This document shows positions 44,388-55,310 of a DNA stretch of 64,000 bases, piece after piece. The position numbers and the translations under genes are program-made. Within the stretch, counting starts at the first letter, position 1; each line of letters begins with the position of its first letter. Source of the stretch: Malaya genurostris (taxonomy: Eukaryota > Arthropoda > Insecta > Diptera > Culicidae); contig NC_080570.1 of assembly GCF_030247185.1 (NCBI RefSeq), positions 144,494,641 through 144,558,640 of the forward strand. The letters are read 5' to 3'. Under the pieces are notes generated by a model. That model did not search any database, was not told the DNA's origin, and saw only the letters and a program-made list of their open reading frames with translations.

Positions 44388-44640
44388 AATTCGATAGTCC
44401 CACAACAAAGGGGCCTAACTGCCTCTCTTTGTTCACTTTCTCTTTTGATGATTACTGAGCCATTATTGCAAACTCTCTAAAGTTTCCAATATAAATCGAA
44501 AGATTGTAGTTTTGCCTTGAAAGTTTTGCGAAGAGTAAAGCGTCAAATATAAAATCAGTTCGGAAAATCGTGAAAGAAAAAGTAAACAAAGAGAAACTGT
44601 CATTTGCAGTTAGGCCCTTTTGTCGTGGGACGGTCGAATT
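44388..44640. mobile_element. MITE with long imperfect terminal inverted repeats (253 bp)
   Basis: Left end AATTCGATAGTCCCACAACA then AAGGGGCCTAACTGC. The right end, reverse-complemented, is AATTCGACCGTCCCACGACA then AAAGGGCCTAACTGC. The arms are about 50 bp including CTCTTTG further in. The true end may lie inside AATTCGA, which could be a target duplication. A half copy is at 32560. Confidence 0.65.
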
Positions 44641-44863
44641 AGCTTGATGGATAAAGTATGTCCTACATATACTTTCAGAAATTGCTACAAAAACTGTAGA
44701 TTTTTTCAGCAAAATGTAAGAAAAATATCAACTCTAATCTGTTCCATATGCAAAGTACCCGCATATACGTCCCATTTGGTACAAATTTCATGAATTTAAT
44801 GTATTGGAATATTGAAATATGAGCCCAAAACATCGAATCAAGATGGTGACCGTGTACCTAGAG

Positions 44864-45493
44864 CAGTGCTGTAAAACTTCATTCAATTCAATTGAAACTG
44901 AATGTGGAACACATTGACGATCTCTCAACTGCAGTAAACTTCACTCTCTGACACACACAATGTTTGCTGACGGCCCGAACGGGCAGCATTCAATTCATCA
45001 CTCGTTTCTCTTCAATCGAGGCTCAGTTTAACCACCGTCAGTTGATCTCTTGAAATGACAAAATATCTCTTTCAATAGTGTGAGAGCGGCCTTCAAATGA
45101 GGTTCATGTAAACATTCGAATTGGTTCAAGAAAATAGATGAAAGACAAACCAGATAGCTGAAATATCAATCACAGAATACACATAAATTAATTGTTTCCT
45201 CCTTCAGTTTTCATTTTTAATACTTTACTCCATTTATAATTCTATTCGTTCGAATTTGCTTACTACCAAGAGCGAAGGCATTGAAGCAGGTAGACTACTT
45301 GGCACTCGAAACTGAGCAAGCAAAACTTCAAATGACTAGATACGATTATTCAACTGACGATGAATTCCGGGAGCTTCACTTGAAAATGGCAGCAAAAGTC
45401 AAATGAATTAGTAGGTATATGCTGACTGTCAGCGGCCAAAAATTTCATTTTCATCTTATTTTATTCGATTGAAAATGAAATTTTACCGCACTG
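44864..45493. mobile_element. hAT-type non-autonomous element (630 bp)
   Basis: Left end CAGTGCTGTAAAACTTCATT; the right end, reverse-complemented, is CAGTGCGGTAAAATTTCATT (18 of 20 match). A perfect 8-bp duplication ACCTAGAG flanks it (44856-44863, 45494-45501). No transposase frame. Confidence 0.88.
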
Positions 45494-45974
45494 ACCTAGA
45501 GTGCCTGTAATCAGACGATATCCGATATCCCATCCATGAAATTGACCTCAACTCAAAACATTTAGTTCAGAATGTTGGCAGTTTTGTAATTTATATGCTG
45601 TATTTGACAGGTCGTTTGCTTGTTTGAAACGGAACGAAAAAGAGTCTTCCAAACGAGCTGGTTCTAAACGAACCAACAAATTTCCATGAATAGAAAGAAA
45701 AACCTTCACCCACTACTACCAAGTTGAATTAAATATTTAGATTCTCCTTCTACATCGAAATCATATAAAATATTTCATACTTGAGTTAAATTTTCGCTAA
45801 CAGTTAAAAAAAATCTCAGAATCAACAATTTACCATGCGACCTCATACAAATTTTCGAACACAAAACGTCAAACAGAGGGGAAACACAGAAATTGTGGAT
45901 TGTGTTATAGATGAAATTAGATTACAATTGTAACTTTTTAGAACTTTTGAATAACGTATCAAATCATGTTTTGC

Positions 45975-47107
45975 CTTTCTCTATAGAAAGGTATTAGAAT
46001 TGCTGGAAAAACCGGCTTTCGAACGGAGCCTCGGAGACCCATAGTGTTATATACCATACGACTCAGTTCGACGAGATCGGAAAATGTCTGTGTGTGTATG
46101 TGTGTGTGTGCACTTTTCGAAGATATTTGAACGCGCTCAATTTTCTCAGAGATGGCTGAACCGATTTTGACAAACCTGGGCTCGTTTGAAAGCTACTGTC
46201 GGGCCATTGATCAAGTTCGAAGATCAAATGGTTGTGACTTTTGGTTCCGGAGATATTATTGTATAAGTGACGTAACCGACAAAAAGCGTTGTATTTGAAC
46301 GCGCTCAATTTTCTCAGAGATGGCTGAACCGATTTTGACAAACCTGGGCTCGTTTGAAAGCTACTGTCGGACCATTGATCAATTTCGAAGATCAAATGGC
46401 TGTGACTTTTGGTTCCGGAGATATTATTGTATAAGTGACGTAACCGACAAAAAGCGTTGTATTTGAACGCGCTCAATTTTCTCAGAGATGGCTGATCCGA
46501 TTTTAACAAACTTGGGCTCGTTTGAAAGCTACTGTCGGGCCATTGATCAAGTTCGAAGATCAAATGGTTGTGACTTTTGGTTCCAGATATATGATGGTAT
46601 AAGTGACGTAACCGACAAAACACGTTGATTTTTACCGCTCTTATATATAAGGGTGCCAAAATTTTGGGATCAACTCTATTTTCTTTAAGTTCTAGTGCTC
46701 AAAAGTTTAAGCACCTCGAAAAAAGCCTTCATGCAAAATTTAACCTAAATCGGGCATGCTTAAGGGGTGCTGCCCGGTGGTAAAGGTTTGACAATTTTCG
46801 ATCTTGAAAAAGCACCATAGGGGGGAGTACATGAAAATTCCAAAATCGAAAACTTTTTTTGATGTCGAAACTCTTAAAACTGCATGAAACATCGAAATTT
46901 AGTGTCCTCTCAAAATAAATTTTTTTTTGAAAAAATCAACTTTCTGGGACTTTTTCAGATTGAAGCATGCTTTTGTTAACTACTCGAATCAATCTGAATC
47001 AATTGGTGTCAAAATTAGTATCCAAAATTATTTAATAAAAGTATGAAACACATTTTCATGAGACTGTTATGAAAGAAGAGAAAGGCATTATCACACCACT
47101 ATGTGGA
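45975..47107. repeat. Dispersed repeat element with an internal 168-bp tandem array
   Basis: The left edge CCTTTCTCTATAGAAAGGTA and the right edge GAGAAAGGCATTATCACACC then ACTATGTGGATTAA are partly inverted. A GT-rich stretch (46088-46110) precedes the tandem array. Related copies lie at 28082 and, in part, 29862. Class unknown. Confidence 0.5.
46131..46635. repeat. 168-bp tandem repeat, three units
   Basis: Units start at 46131, 46299 and 46467 with ACGCGCTCAATTTTCTCAG and run through GGTTCCGGAGATATTATTG to GTGACGTAACCGACAAAAAG. Units 1 and 2 are nearly identical. The array leaves a minus frame open (46063-46659) with a repeated peptide, which is not a gene. Confidence 0.92.
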
Positions 47108-47190
47108 TTAAGAAGGGTTTTAAATAATCAAAATGATCGGCAAATACTAAAAACCACCTGGTGGTGGTACTATAATGCCTTTCTCATATA

Positions 47191-48107
47191 ACACATGGGG
47201 TGAAAAGTCCCGGCCCTAACAAAGCGAACACGATTTTTTTGGTTCAAATTTTGACTTTATTCATCAACGCAATCTCCATTAAGAACAACGCAATCATTCC
47301 GACGCTGCTCTAACATTTCAATACCACTTTGTAGAACGCCTTTTATCTTTTGCCTCAAAATAGGCCTCAGTTGCAGCGATAACCACAACCAGCATTTTTT
47401 TCTGATCTGCAAACAGCCAGCAGTCGCTGGGAGCCAAATCTGGCGAATGCGGTGGATGTGAAAGCAATTCGAAGTTCAATGCATGTAGTTTTGCTATTGT
47501 TTTGAATGACTTGTGAAACGATGCGTTGTCTTGATGAAACAAATTTTTTTTTCTTTTCCATATGCGGTCGTTACTTCACAATTTCAGCCTTCAAACGCTC
47601 CAATAACGCTATACAACATTCACTGTTAAACCACGCACATTTCAAAATACCGAGGCCATAACCTTTCCAGCCGATTGTTGTGCTTTCGGGTGCTTTGGAC
47701 GATGTTCACCAGTTGCTGTCCACTGAGATGACAATCTTTTTGATTCCGAAGTGAAGTGATGAATCCATGTTTCATCCATTGTCACATATTGACGCAAAAT
47801 TCCTGTTTGTTACGTTTAAACATGGCCAAAAACTGCTTAGATTCGTCAACACGTTCTCGTTTTTGATCAACAGTGAATGGTATTTTTTCCCATCAAGTAG
47901 CAGTGTAAAATTAAAACACGAAATTGTTGTTGATGCATGTTGTTCTGAAAATAACAAAAGTAGCGTCACGCTTAGCACAATAACTCACAAACTAATGAAC
48001 AGAATATCATGAAATTTTAACAGCTTTCTTTTAAAGGTTAGTATTAACTGGCAAATGGGTGACTGCAATGAAATTAGCGCCATCTATGCACTTTTCAGCC
48101 CATGTGT
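47191..48107 (-). mobile_element. Mariner, internally deleted (917 bp)
   Basis: Ends ACACATGGGGTGAAAAGTCC and ACTTTTCAGCCCATGTGT, with TA on both sides (47189-47190, 48108-48109). Thirteen bases separate it from the next mariner. Confidence 0.9.
47257..47938 (-). pseudogene. Mariner transposase (irritans-like), broken
   Basis: From 47938 it starts MHQQQFRVLILHCYLMGKNT and jumps by deletion to TVDQKRERVDESKQFL, losing most of the helix-turn-helix domain. A frame shift then leads to YVTMDETWIHHFTSES (first Asp intact) and QQSAGKVMASVF followed by stops. FHQDNASFHKSFKTIAKL and LAPSDCWLFADQ supply the other Asp residues with DD34D spacing. A damaged tail ends with GDCVDE-TAA at 47257. Confidence 0.82.
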
Positions 48108-48120
48108 TAACTTAGAATAG

Positions 48121-49359
48121 ATCGGCTGAAAAGTTCGTATCGTTTCTATGAAATACCATCTTCAGTTAGTACCAACCTTCAAAAGATACGTGTATAAATT
48201 TGACAGCTGTCTGATTATTAGTTTGTGAGATATTGCATTTTGAGTGAAGCTACTTTTGTTATTGTGAAAAAAATGGAAAAAAAAGGAATTTCGTGTGTTG
48301 ATGAAACACTACTTTTTGATGAAAAAAAGTGCCGCCGATACCAAAAAATGGCTTGATGAGTGTTATCCAGACTCTGCACCGGGCGCAGCAACAATTCGTA
48401 AGTGGTTTGCAAAATTTCGTACTGGTCATATGAGCACCGAAGACGATGAACGCAGTGGACGTCCAAACGAGGCTGTTACCGATGAAAACGTGAAAAAAAT
48501 CCACAAAATGATTTTCAATGACCGTAAAGTGAAGTTGATCGAGATAGCTGACACCCTAAAGATATCAAAAGAACGTGTTGGACATATTATTCACGAATAT
48601 TTGGATATGAGAAAGCTTTGTGCAAAATGGGTGCCGCGTGAGCTCACAATCGATCAAAAACAACAACGAATTGATGATTCTGAGCAGTGCTTGGAGCTGT
48701 TATATCGAAATAAAACCGATTTTTTTCGTCTATATATAACAATGGACGAAACATGGCTCCATCACTTCACTCCGGAGTCCAATCGACAGTCAGCTGCACG
48801 CGATGAACCGAACCCAAAGCGTAGAAAAACTCAACAATCGGCCGGTAAGGTTATGACGTCTGTATTTTGGGATTCGCATGGTACAATTTTCATCGACTAC
48901 CTTGAAAAGGGAAAAACCATCAACAGTGACTATTACATAGCGTTATTAGAGCGTTTGAAGGACGAAATTTAAAAAAAACAGCCTCATTTGAAGAAGAAAA
49001 AAGTTTTGTTTCAACAAGATAATGCACCGTGTCACAAGTCGATGAAAACCATGCTGAAATTGAACGAATTGGGCTTCGAATTGCTCCCTCATCCACCGTA
49101 TTCTCCAGACTTTTGCCTGTTCTCAGACCTCAAGAGAATGCTCGCTGGTAGAAAATTTAGAAGCAATGAAGAGGTAATCGCTGAAACTGAGGCCTATTTT
49201 GAGGCAAAGGACAAATCGTACTACAAAAATGGTATCGAAAAGTTGGAAGATCGCTATAATCGCTGTATCGCCTCTGATGGCAATTATGTTGAATAATAAA
49301 AACGAATTTTGGCAAAAAAATGTGTGTTTCTATTAAACGATACGAACTTTTCAGCCGAA
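48121..49359 (+). mobile_element. Himar1-like (irritans) mariner, near full length
   Basis: Inverted ends TCGGCTGAAAAGTTCGTATC and GATACGAACTTTTCAGCCGA. The outermost bases and exact TA positions are uncertain by a few bases because the two flanks differ (AATAGA on the left, ACTGTTA on the right). Confidence 0.88.
48272..49296 (+). pseudogene. Himar1-like mariner transposase, lightly damaged
   Basis: Reads MEKK at 48272, then an extra A shifts frame before EFRVLMKHYFLMKKS. A long intact stretch follows with TIRKWFAKFRTGHMSTEDDE, ISKERVGHIIHEYLDMRKLC and KWVPRELTIDQKQQRIDDSE. TMDETWLHHFTPES carries the first Asp and QQSAGKVMTSVFWDSHG follows. A single TAA (48970-48972) interrupts LKDEI-KKQPHLKKKKV. 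QQDNAPCHKSMK carries the second Asp. HPPYSPDFCLFSDLKRML lacks five residues relative to the family (SPD-LAPSD-F), shortening the Asp-Asp spacing from 34 to 29. It ends GNYVE-TAA. It is the best preserved mariner here but inactive. Confidence 0.92.
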
Positions 49360-49792
49360 CTGTTATCTACATTAATATTACTAAAGGATTCTTCAAAAAA
49401 CTTTTCTTTGAATATTGAATAGGAAAAAAAATTTGTTTGGGTATGGCATAATCTTTTTCAATTTTAGACAGTCTTAACCCAAGTTAATAGGAATTCTTTG
49501 TTCTTTGTATTTTTGATCTGAATGACTGTTTAAAATTTTGAACCCATCTCACCCTGTTGTTCCGGAACCGGAAGTGAGATTCGAACAAAGGTCAAAAACA
49601 GTCTATTTTAATATACCTTGATCCTTTTATTCGAGACTAACTTTGTGAAAATCGACTTAGTTGTTTCTGAAAAAATGAAGCGAGTTCCGTTTTTGAGTTT
49701 TCGGCTTCTATTTCCGGTACTTCCGTAATCGGAAGCTGGAAGCCGGCATAGCTGAAATCGGTTCGTTCGGCTAGTAACTAGCATAACCTATA

Positions 49793-50472
49793 ACACATGG
49801 ATCAATAAGTCCCGAGACTAACAATGGAAACAACATTTTTTTTGCAAAATTTTTTTTTATTCATCAACATAATCACCATTTAGGGGGGGCTAAATCTGGG
49901 GAGTATGGGGGGTGGGGATACAGATCAAAGCTAAGTTCGTTCAATTTCTGAATCATCGACTCGTTGCTGTTTTTGTTCCATCGAAAGCAATCGCGGCACC
50001 CACTTGGAAAAAAGCTCAGCAATCTCACGGAGCTTCACTTTACGATCTTTCATTATAATTTTTGTCACTTCACTCACATTTTCCGGTGTAACGGCTTCCA
50101 CAGGTCTACCCGAACGTTCCGCGTCATTTGTGTCGGTACGACCACGTTTAAACTCGGCGAACCACCGACAAAACCTTGCTTTTGATGGACAAGAGTCCGG
50201 ATAACATTTTTCAATCCATTGTTTCGCTTGCACGGTGTTTTTACCCATTAAAAAACAATGTTTTATCAAAACACGAAACTCGGCTTTTTCCATTTTTTAA
50301 ACAAACTACAAAACGACTTTACTCCAACCTCGATAACTCAGCTGTTTCTGGTCGGATCGACTTGAAATTTTGACCCATTTCAAGCAAAGGTTAGTACTCT
50401 AGAAAGACGTGGTTACTGGTTTACTACGAGCGCCATCTCTGCTTTAGTCTCGGGACTTATTGATCCATGTGT
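49793..50472 (-). mobile_element. Irritans-type mariner, internally deleted (680 bp)
   Basis: Same terminal repeats as the element at 22113-23405 (ACACATGGATCAATAAGTCC), in opposite orientation, with TA flanks at 49791-49792 and 50473-50474. Confidence 0.95.
49857..50293 (-). pseudogene. Irritans-type mariner transposase, deletion derivative
   Basis: Starts cleanly at 50293 with MEKAEFRVLIKHCFLMGKNT and keeps CRWFAEFKRGRTDTNDAERS. A first deletion joins KLREIAE to LFSKWVPRLLSMEQ. A second, right after QQRVDDSE, jumps to the LNELSFDLYPHPPYSPD region with a frame change, removing the first two catalytic Asp residues. A third removes most of the tail before NGDYVDE-TAA at 49857. It could at most make a 120-residue DNA-binding fragment. 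Confidence 0.9.
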
Positions 50473-50780
50473 TAAATTGAAATAGTTTTAAACCAAATTT
50501 AAAAGAATTTATTGTTTTTTTTCCATTGTGACAGGTTGCAATTTCATACACACTACCCTATATTACCGAAACCGGAAGTCGGATCTGGATAAAATTCTAC
50601 GTTAACCTATGAAAACATAATACATTTCATTTGAATCTGAGTTTCCGAAAATCGGTTTAGAAGTTTTTGAGAAATTGGAGTTATTTCCGGTTTGGAGCAC
50701 ACAAACCCTTTCCCGGTACTTCCGGAACCAGGATACTCAAAGTCTACGTATTTAGTCATAAACTAACCATACCTGCCTAA

Positions 50781-52043
50781 TTAAAGCAAATATACGGCTA
50801 TTTGAATGTATTTGGTTTGATTTTCCCGTGTCATGTATAAAAACACGCTCCTGAAAATGGAATTTCTCGGAAGTAACTCGAGTCTGAGAAAATCGAGCTC
50901 ACTTTTCTATATATATTTTTTGAACATTTGAACCGCAAGTTCTATCCGGGTTAAATTTAATAGCAACCGTCCCATTTAAAAATAAGTTGTGAAAATCGGT
51001 CAAACAAAATAGTGCATTTACACTCTTAGATTCAAAACGTCATATTTCTGCCTGAATGGACCTAATGCCAACTGTGAGACAACACACGATATTTTCAGAA
51101 CCAGTTTGGAAACAATTCGACATTTAAAAATTATTGGGTCGTTTTCGTTTCCTTTCGTTTTACATTTCAAATTTCATAGTAAGGTTAATTTGGATTGGCC
51201 CTTTTAAAAATTTGAAAATATCAGCTACACAGCCGATGAAACTTAAGAGTCTTATGTTGACATATATCAGCATAAAACAAGTGCTATTAGATTTGTCATG
51301 ATGGTAATTTCATTAGTATTTAACCCGCACTTTTTTCACTCTTGATCAATTCGATGCATTATGTTGATTCGTCAGAGTTCGGCTTCCGAAAATATCGTGT
51401 GAACGGAAAGACGCTCGATATAATCGCCATTTTAAATACTTTTAAAATATCAAAATTGTTTTTCTTTTCTTCAAATGTACATCTATAGATGCTTTAGAGG
51501 ACTCATAGAGTGCACCCCGTAAATAAAAGTCGTGGTGACTATATTGGAAATGAATTAGATTCAAAGTACTGTATAGCCAATGCTACGGCGAAGTATAGTT
51601 GGATGAAATTGGTTTGAGTCTCTACTAAAAAATTACAGTTGGTAAATTTGATAAACCACACTTAAAAATAGCATATTGAACCAAACTATTCGTGAATTTT
51701 AGGGAACCATTCCCAACAAATCTGAATTAGGCACTTGTAAGAATATTTTAGTTGTACTAAAAATAACCATTTCAATTCATCAACTGTTTGTTTTCGCCGA
51801 AAACCTGACCGGTTTCTCCGTGTATATCCACTTTGTTATAGAGAGTAGGAAAAAGAAAAAAAAATATTTTTTTTACGAAATGAAATTGTTAGCTGATGTG
51901 ATAATTTTTGGGATGTCAAACTTGTTCAAGTGCTGAAAAATGTTAAATCCGAATACGACCGAAACTGCAATTTAAAATCAAACAATGAAAATTGCTCTAA
52001 CTAATATATCTTTATCATCTCTTTCCAAATCAATCGGAACCAG
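50781..52043. other. Unrecognised intronic DNA ending at the receptor acceptor site
   Basis: AT-rich with weak similarity to the dispersed repeats on its left. It ends AATCGGAACCAG, the acceptor of the exon at 52044. Confidence 0.4.
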
Positions 52044-52196
52044 GCGGAAACCGCACTGATGTACGACGCCGTTCACCTATTCGCAAAGGCACTGCACGAT
52101 CTGGACACCAGTCAGCAGATTGACATCCACCCTCTATCCTGTGATGCTCAGGACACTTGGCCCCATGGATATAGTTTAATCAACTACATGAAAATC
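52044..52196 (+). CDS. Kainate-type ionotropic glutamate receptor, exon (amino-terminal domain end)
   Basis: Encodes 51 residues, AETALMYDAVHLFAKALHDL through WPHGYSLINYMKI. ALMYDAV is a hallmark of the last third of the iGluR amino-terminal domain. The acceptor is AACCAG ending at 52043 and the donor GTAAGT starts at 52197, both phase 0. It follows the proposed microexon after the giant intron and precedes VEMRGLTDVIKF 3.8 kb downstream. Confidence 0.95.
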
Positions 52197-53415
52197 GTAA
52201 GTATTCAACATTTGAACCGTAATTTTCCATCTGAAATGACGATAAAGTAAATTACCATGCGTCTCCAGCAACCCCCGTTTATCCCGACAGGAAACGCATG
52301 GTAGCACGTGCGAACAAGCTTGATTACGTAATAACAAAATAAAAAAAAGCCAGACTACTATGTTGCTTTGCAAATAAATTCCATTCCCGTTTAGTGCTCA
52401 TGACTATGACTTCATCGCCCGACATCCGAAACCGGAGAGATTTTCCTCGTTTTCTCATTTCATTTGTCGGAACACCAAAGCAATACTAGTCAAAAAACAG
52501 GATTAAAACTTCATACACACACCGAATCAACCATCCGTTCGCAACCATCCCAACCCAACCAACATCCCCCCTAACAGATCTAAACCAACAAATACTCGAA
52601 ACATTAAAATTCAGTTACATCAGCGCCAAACAACTTCCCGGAACTGTATGTGCGGGTGTACATGTACGTGTGTGTATGTGTGTACGTGTTTGTGTGTGAT
52701 CAACAGGCGACGGTGTTAAAAACTGATAGTAGTTACCATTCGGGAATCCATTTACATCATCCAGAGAGAAGGCAGAGGTGTGCGGTTAAGTTGAAAAACT
52801 GCCACGACTGGCTGACACGGAACCAGGGGGATAATCCGCTTACATTCGGTGGTAACTCGATTGGGGGTGGGGGGAGGTGGACACTGCTCCGTTTTGCTCA
52901 TTTTAATAAGCCGGATCGATACGCACCGGGTGGGGAAAATGGATCATTTTAGCGAATCCGCCCGATAGAGGATGTGTAATCAATCATATTACTTACAACT
53001 GCTAGGAAATGAAACAAGTCCTGGTAGGATTTACATAAAAATTTATGATAGGAGCAATGGAGACCTCAACTGACCAATTATTGGAATTCGGTTTTAAACA
53101 ATACAGAGAGTTTTCGATGTTTTGCCTTAAAATAGTAGTTTAAATCTATTCTAGAAGTGAAATAATTTTAGAACTTTACACTGAACCGCAAAATAACCCA
53201 ATTTTAAGTATTTTTCACGTAGTTTCTAGTGGAAATTTTAGATAAAGTGGTTTTAAAAAGTTTCCATTAGGCATTTCCAAAATTATGTTGACAAATGAGT
53301 TATATCTTACTCTAGTAAGTTACATGTACTCAACGTATTTTCTCAATTTCAGGTTAAATGCGATTTACTCGGTTTTAGTTAATTGTACGATTCCCTAGGA
53401 ATCTTCTACTCTCTA
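52197..53415 (+). other. Receptor intron, unrecognised part
   Basis: Non-coding. It includes a short GT-rich stretch (about 52650-52700). No gene recognised. Confidence 0.5.
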
Positions 53416-53689
53416 AGGGTGAAGCCAGAGAGAAAGCGACACGCGACGCGAAGCGAAACTTGACAGATCCGTTCAATCAAGTTCAGCAGAAAAATGACAT
53501 GTTTGTCGGAGTGAGTGCGATGCGATCGGTCAGTAGTCGGTTCGCAACGCATCGAGTTCACTCTGACATACTTGTCATTTTACTACTTACTTGAGTGAAC
53601 GGAGCTCTGCCGCGCGACTCCGTGCGATCTGTCAAGTATCGCATCGCTTCGCTTCGCGTCGCTTGTCGCTTTCTCTCTGGCTTCACCCT
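53416..53689. mobile_element. Long fold-back MITE (274 bp)
   Basis: Begins AGGGTGAAGCCAGAGAGAAA then GCGACACGCGACGCGAAGCG, and ends with the near reverse complement (TTTCTCTCTGGCTTCACCCT at 53670-53689). Pairing continues almost to the centre: TTGACAGATC with GATCTGTCAA, and AAAATGACATGT with ACTTGTCATTTT. The whole element is an imperfect hairpin with arms of about 130 bp. No clear target duplication. Confidence 0.8.
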
Positions 53690-55310
53690 AACTCTTTGAC
53701 TCTTTAAGACGCTTCAATACGCTTTGAGACTCTTTGCGACTCTGAAATTCTTTGAGACATTTTGAGACTATTTGGAGATTTTTTGCAACTCTTTAAGGCT
53801 CTTTGAGACTATTTCAGTCACTTTCACACTCTTTGGGGCCCTTTAAGATTATTCGAGACTCTTTGATACGCTTTTAGACTTTTTGACTCTTAGAGACGCT
53901 TTGAGACTCTGTGACTTTTTGAGCCTCTTTAAGACTCTTTCAGACTCTTTATAACACTTTGAGACGCTTTGAGACTTTCTGAGACTCCTTGAAACGGTTT
54001 GAGACTCTTTTAGACGCTTTGAGACGCTTCAAGGCGCTATTTGAGACTCTTTCAGACTACTTGAGACTCTTTGATACTCTGAGATTCATTGAGATGCCTT
54101 AAGATACTTTGAGATACTTTTTGAGACTCTTTGAGACACTTCAAGATGGTTTAAGACGCTTTGAGACTTTTTGAGCATCTTTCAGGCTATTAGAGTCTTT
54201 TGGAGACTCTTTGAGTCTCTTTGGGACGCTTTAAGACTCTTTAAGACACTTTGAGGCTCTTTGAATCTTTTTGGGACACTGTTGGACGCTTTGAGGCTTT
54301 TTGAGACTCTTTCATACTATTTAAGACTCTTTGAGACTCTTTGAGTCTCTTTTAGACGCTTTAATATGCTTTGAGACACTTTAAGACTCTTTAAGACGTT
54401 TGAGGCTCTTTGAAACTCTTTAAGACTCTTTGAGATGCTTTAAGATACTTTGATACGTTTTAAGAAGCTTTTGAGACTCTTTTAGACATTCTGGAAACGC
54501 TTTGCGACGCTTTAAGATGTTTTAAAACGCTATGGGACGCTTCAAGACTCTTTGAGACTTTTTAACTCTTTGAGACACTTTGAGACTCTGAGACTTTTTT
54601 AACCTCTTTAAGACTCTTCCAGACTCTTTGAGACACTTTAAAATTGTTTAAGACGCTTTGAGACTTTTTGAGAATCTTTCAGACTATTAGAGACTTTTTG
54701 AGACACCTTGAGTCTCTTTGGGACGCTTTAAGACTCTTTAAGACACTTTAAGACACTTTGAGGCTCTTTGAAACTTTTTTTGGGCGCTTTAAGACGCTTT
54801 GAGACTTTTTGAGACTCTTTCAGATTATTCGATACTCTTTGAGACTCTTTGAGATGCTTTAAGATACTTTTCGACGTTTTGAGAAGCTTTTGAGACTCTT
54901 TGAAACATTTTGAAACGCTTTGAGACGTTTTGCGATGCTTTAAGATGTTTTAAGACGCTATGGGAGGCTTTGAGACTCTTTGAAACTCTTCCAGACTCCT
55001 TGAGACTCTTTAAGACGCTTTGAGACACTTCAAGACGCTCGAAGACACTTTGAGACTCTTTCAGACTATTTGAGACTCTTTAAGACTCTTTGATTTACTT
55101 TGAGACTCTGAGATTCTTTGAGACTTCTTGAGACTCTTTGACATGCTTTAAGACGATTTGAGACAATTTGAAACTTTTTGATACCGTTTGAGACACTTCA
55201 AGACGCTTTGAGACGCTTTCAGACTCTGTGAGAAGCTTTTAGACACTTTGAGACTCTTTCAGACTCTTTGAGATGCTTTAAGAGTTTTTGAGACTCTTTG
55301 AGAAGCTTCT
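53690..55310. repeat. Degenerate (GAGACTCTTT)n array
   Basis: Ten-base units of the type GAGACTCTTT with many changes (GAGACGCTTT, AAGACACTTT) over about 1.6 kb. Longer blocks also repeat, for example around CAGACTATTAGAG near 54185 and 54690. Confidence 0.9.

Larger units (their letters stand above)
47158..50780. repeat. Dispersed repeat interrupted by three mariners
   Basis: Its pieces are 47158-47190, 48108-48120, 49360-49792 and 50473-50780. Joined, they follow the uninterrupted copy at 20174: CCTTTCTCATA, then GAATAGGAAAAAAAATTTG with TTTGGGTATGG, then GGAACCGGAAGTG, then GGTTCGTTCGGCTAGTAACT, then TTGAAATAGTTTTAAACC. Confidence 0.6.
19247..52043 (+). other. Giant receptor intron, about 32.8 kb
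   Basis: Bounded by the donor GTGAGT at 19247 and the acceptor AACCAG at 52038-52043, joining ...ENVTVIK to AETALMYD... in frame. It is filled with the transposons, satellites and dispersed repeats listed separately. If the microexon is not real, the intron would start at 18641. Confidence 0.85.

Noticed and set aside
46063..46659. 198-residue minus-strand frame with three repeated peptides
   Set aside because: The 168-bp unit is divisible by three and keeps the frame open; the peptide has no domain and ends in the GT-rich tract.
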